A stretch of 5,916 bases of DNA from an uncultured Roseiflexaceae bacterium (GTDB taxonomy: Bacteria; Chloroflexota; Chloroflexia; Chloroflexales; Roseiflexaceae): assembly GCA_903932805.1 (NCBI GenBank), contig CAIZHO010000175.1, positions 1 to 5,916 of the forward strand, in the 5' to 3' direction. This document shows positions 4,626 through 5,916 of the stretch, one piece after another. Positions within the stretch are counted from its first letter, which is position 1, and every line of letters begins with the position of its first letter. The position numbers and the translations under genes are program-made. Below the pieces are notes generated by a model. The model was not told the origin of the DNA. It saw nothing but the letters and a program-made list of their open reading frames with translations, and made no database searches.

Positions 4626-5916
4626 ATGGAACAACTCGAACAGCCGTACCGCCCGACCTGGGAATCACTGCAGCGCGTCACCGTACCGCAGTGGTATCGG
4701 GACGGCAAGTTCGGGATATTCATCCATTGGGGACCATATGCCGTGCCTGCATTTGGTGGTGAATGGTACCCGCGCATGATGTACATGCAGGGTAGCCGCG
4801 AATACGATCATCACATCGCGACATACGGTCCACAGGCGACGTTTGGCTACAAAGACTTCATCCCTTTGTTTGGTGCCCAGCAGTTCGACGCAACTGCCTG
4901 GGCACAATTGTTTGCGGCGTCGGGTGCACGTTTTGTGGTGCCGGTGGCAGAGCACCACGACGGCTTTGCGATGTACGACACAGCGCTCAACCCGTGGAAC
5001 GCCGTGGCCATGGGCCCCAAGCGCGATGTCATCGGCGAACTGGCCACGGCGATCCGAGCACACGGGATGATTTTTGGGGTGTCGAGCCACCGCGCCGAGC
5101 ATTGGTTCTTTTTCAACCGTGGGCGCTTATTCGACAGCGATGTCAACGACCCGCGCTACGACAGCCTGTATGGCCCGGCGCAACCCGAGCCACCCGACTG
5201 GGCAGTGGTCGACTCGCCCGAACAACCCGACGAGGCGTTTTTGGAGGATTGGTTGGCCCGCTGCATCGAGTTGGTCGACCGCTATCAACCACAGCTGGTC
5301 TGGTTCGACTGGTGGATTATCCACGAGCGCTTCAAGCCCTACACGCAACGCTTCGCGGCCCACTACTACAACCGCGGGGTCGAGTGGGGCAAGGGTGTAG
5401 CGATTAACTACAAATACGACGCGTTTGCGCCCGGCAGCGCCGTCTACGACATCGAACGCGGCCAAGTGCGGGATGTGTCAGCCGACTTTTGGCAAAACGA
5501 CACCTCGGTAGCCAAGAACGCCTGGGGCTATACCGACGCCCAAGACTACAAAACAGCAGCGGATTTGATCGGCGATTTGATTGACGTGGTCAGCAAAAAC
5601 GGCGCATTGCTGCTCAATATTGGCCCCAAGGCAGACGGCACCATCCCCGCACACGAGCAGTATCTGCTGCGCGAAATCGGCGCTTGGCTGCGCGTCAATG
5701 GCGAAGCGATCTATGCCACGACGCCATGGCACATCTATGGCGAAGGCCCGACGGCTGTTGCCGAGGGGGCGTTCAGCGACACCGCCCGGGCGCCCTTTGG
5801 CGGGCAGGATATCCGCTATACACGCAACGATCGTACCGTCTATGCGCTGGTGCTGGCCTGGCCCGGCGCGACCGCAGTGTTGCCGGCGCTCGGGGTGGCC
5901 CGTGGTCTGATCGGCA
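4626..5916 (+). CDS. Alpha-L-fucosidase, glycoside hydrolase family 29, 3' end beyond the window
   Basis: 430 codons are visible, starting at an ATG one base after the isomerase stop (TAAGATG). No strong Shine-Dalgarno site is seen, which fits translational coupling. GH29 enzymes are retaining exo-fucosidases that release L-fucose from glycans. Visible family blocks are KFGIFIHWGPY (28-38, with H34), GEWYPRMMY (45-53), EHHDGFAMY (109-117), VWFDWW (225-230) with D228 as the expected nucleophile, YDIERG (274-279), FWQNDTS (288-294), WGYT (300-303), SKNGALLLNIGPKADGTIP (323-341) and GEAIYATTPW (359-368). The acid/base is variable in this family; E277 in DIERG is a candidate, but I am not sure. 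After about residue 370 the chain enters the C-terminal beta-sandwich (DIRYTRNDRTVYALVLAWP), so probably only a few tens of residues are missing. No signal peptide is present, so it likely acts in the cytoplasm on imported oligosaccharides. Confidence 0.93.
   Translation, partial: MEQLEQPYRPTWESLQRVTVPQWYRDGKFGIFIHWGPYAVPAFGGEWYPRMMYMQGSREYDHHIATYGPQATFGYKDFIPLFGAQQFDATAWAQLFAASGARFVVPVAEHHDGFAMYDTALNPWNAVAMGPKRDVIGELATAIRAHGMIFGVSSHRAEHWFFFNRGRLFDSDVNDPRYDSLYGPAQPEPPDWAVVDSPEQPDEAFLEDWLARCIELVDRYQPQLVWFDWWIIHERFKPYTQRFAAHYYNRGVEWGKGVAINYKYDAFAPGSAVYDIERGQVRDVSADFWQNDTSVAKNAWGYTDAQDYKTAADLIGDLIDVVSKNGALLLNIGPKADGTIPAHEQYLLREIGAWLRVNGEAIYATTPWHIYGEGPTAVAEGAFSDTARAPFGGQDIRYTRNDRTVYALVLAWPGATAVLPALGVARGLIG

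Noticed and set aside
4058..5102. Minus-strand open frames across the isomerase and fucosidase genes
   Set aside because: They are antisense to two strongly recognised enzymes, and the products look like typical shadow translations.

Overview
The window looks like ordinary bacterial chromosome of moderate GC, with ATG starts and Shine-Dalgarno sites on most genes. It holds two gene blocks pointing away from each other. The mix of secreted RCC1-repeat proteins (WCWG...GQLG type), an M20 dipeptidase, a hydroxypyruvate-isomerase-like TIM barrel and a GH29 fucosidase would suit a heterotrophic, polymer-degrading bacterium. Chloroflexota such as Herpetosiphon relatives come to mind, but that is a weak guess from style. 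No rRNA, tRNA, CRISPR, insertion sequence or phage gene was seen.

Left block (1-1892, minus strand): two adjacent paralogous genes for exported RCC1-type beta-propeller proteins. The upstream one (669-1892) is complete, with a signal peptide and seven repeats, enough for a full seven-bladed propeller. The downstream one (1-659) starts 9 bases after the first stop and runs off the left edge after four repeats. The upstream stop codon lies inside the downstream ribosome binding site, so the two are probably one operon. Each repeat carries a pair of cysteines, nearly always separated by nine residues, which suggests one disulfide per blade outside the cytoplasm.

Middle (1893-2110): a 218-base divergent spacer that should hold promoters for both directions.

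Right block (2111-5916, plus strand): an M20-family metallo-dipeptidase (2111-3466) with all metal and catalytic residues visible. A 234-base AT-rich gap with an 8-bp inverted repeat follows. Then come a hydroxypyruvate-isomerase/xylose-isomerase-like TIM-barrel protein (3701-4624) and, one base after its stop, a GH29 alpha-L-fucosidase (4626 to beyond the right edge). Neither of the last two has a signal peptide. They look like a translationally coupled intracellular sugar-processing pair: the fucosidase would release fucose from imported glycosides and the TIM-barrel enzyme may act on a sugar or ketoacid downstream. That functional link is inferred from position only. I found no clearly new defence or mobile system. 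The most distinctive element is the tandem cysteine-paired RCC1 propeller operon.
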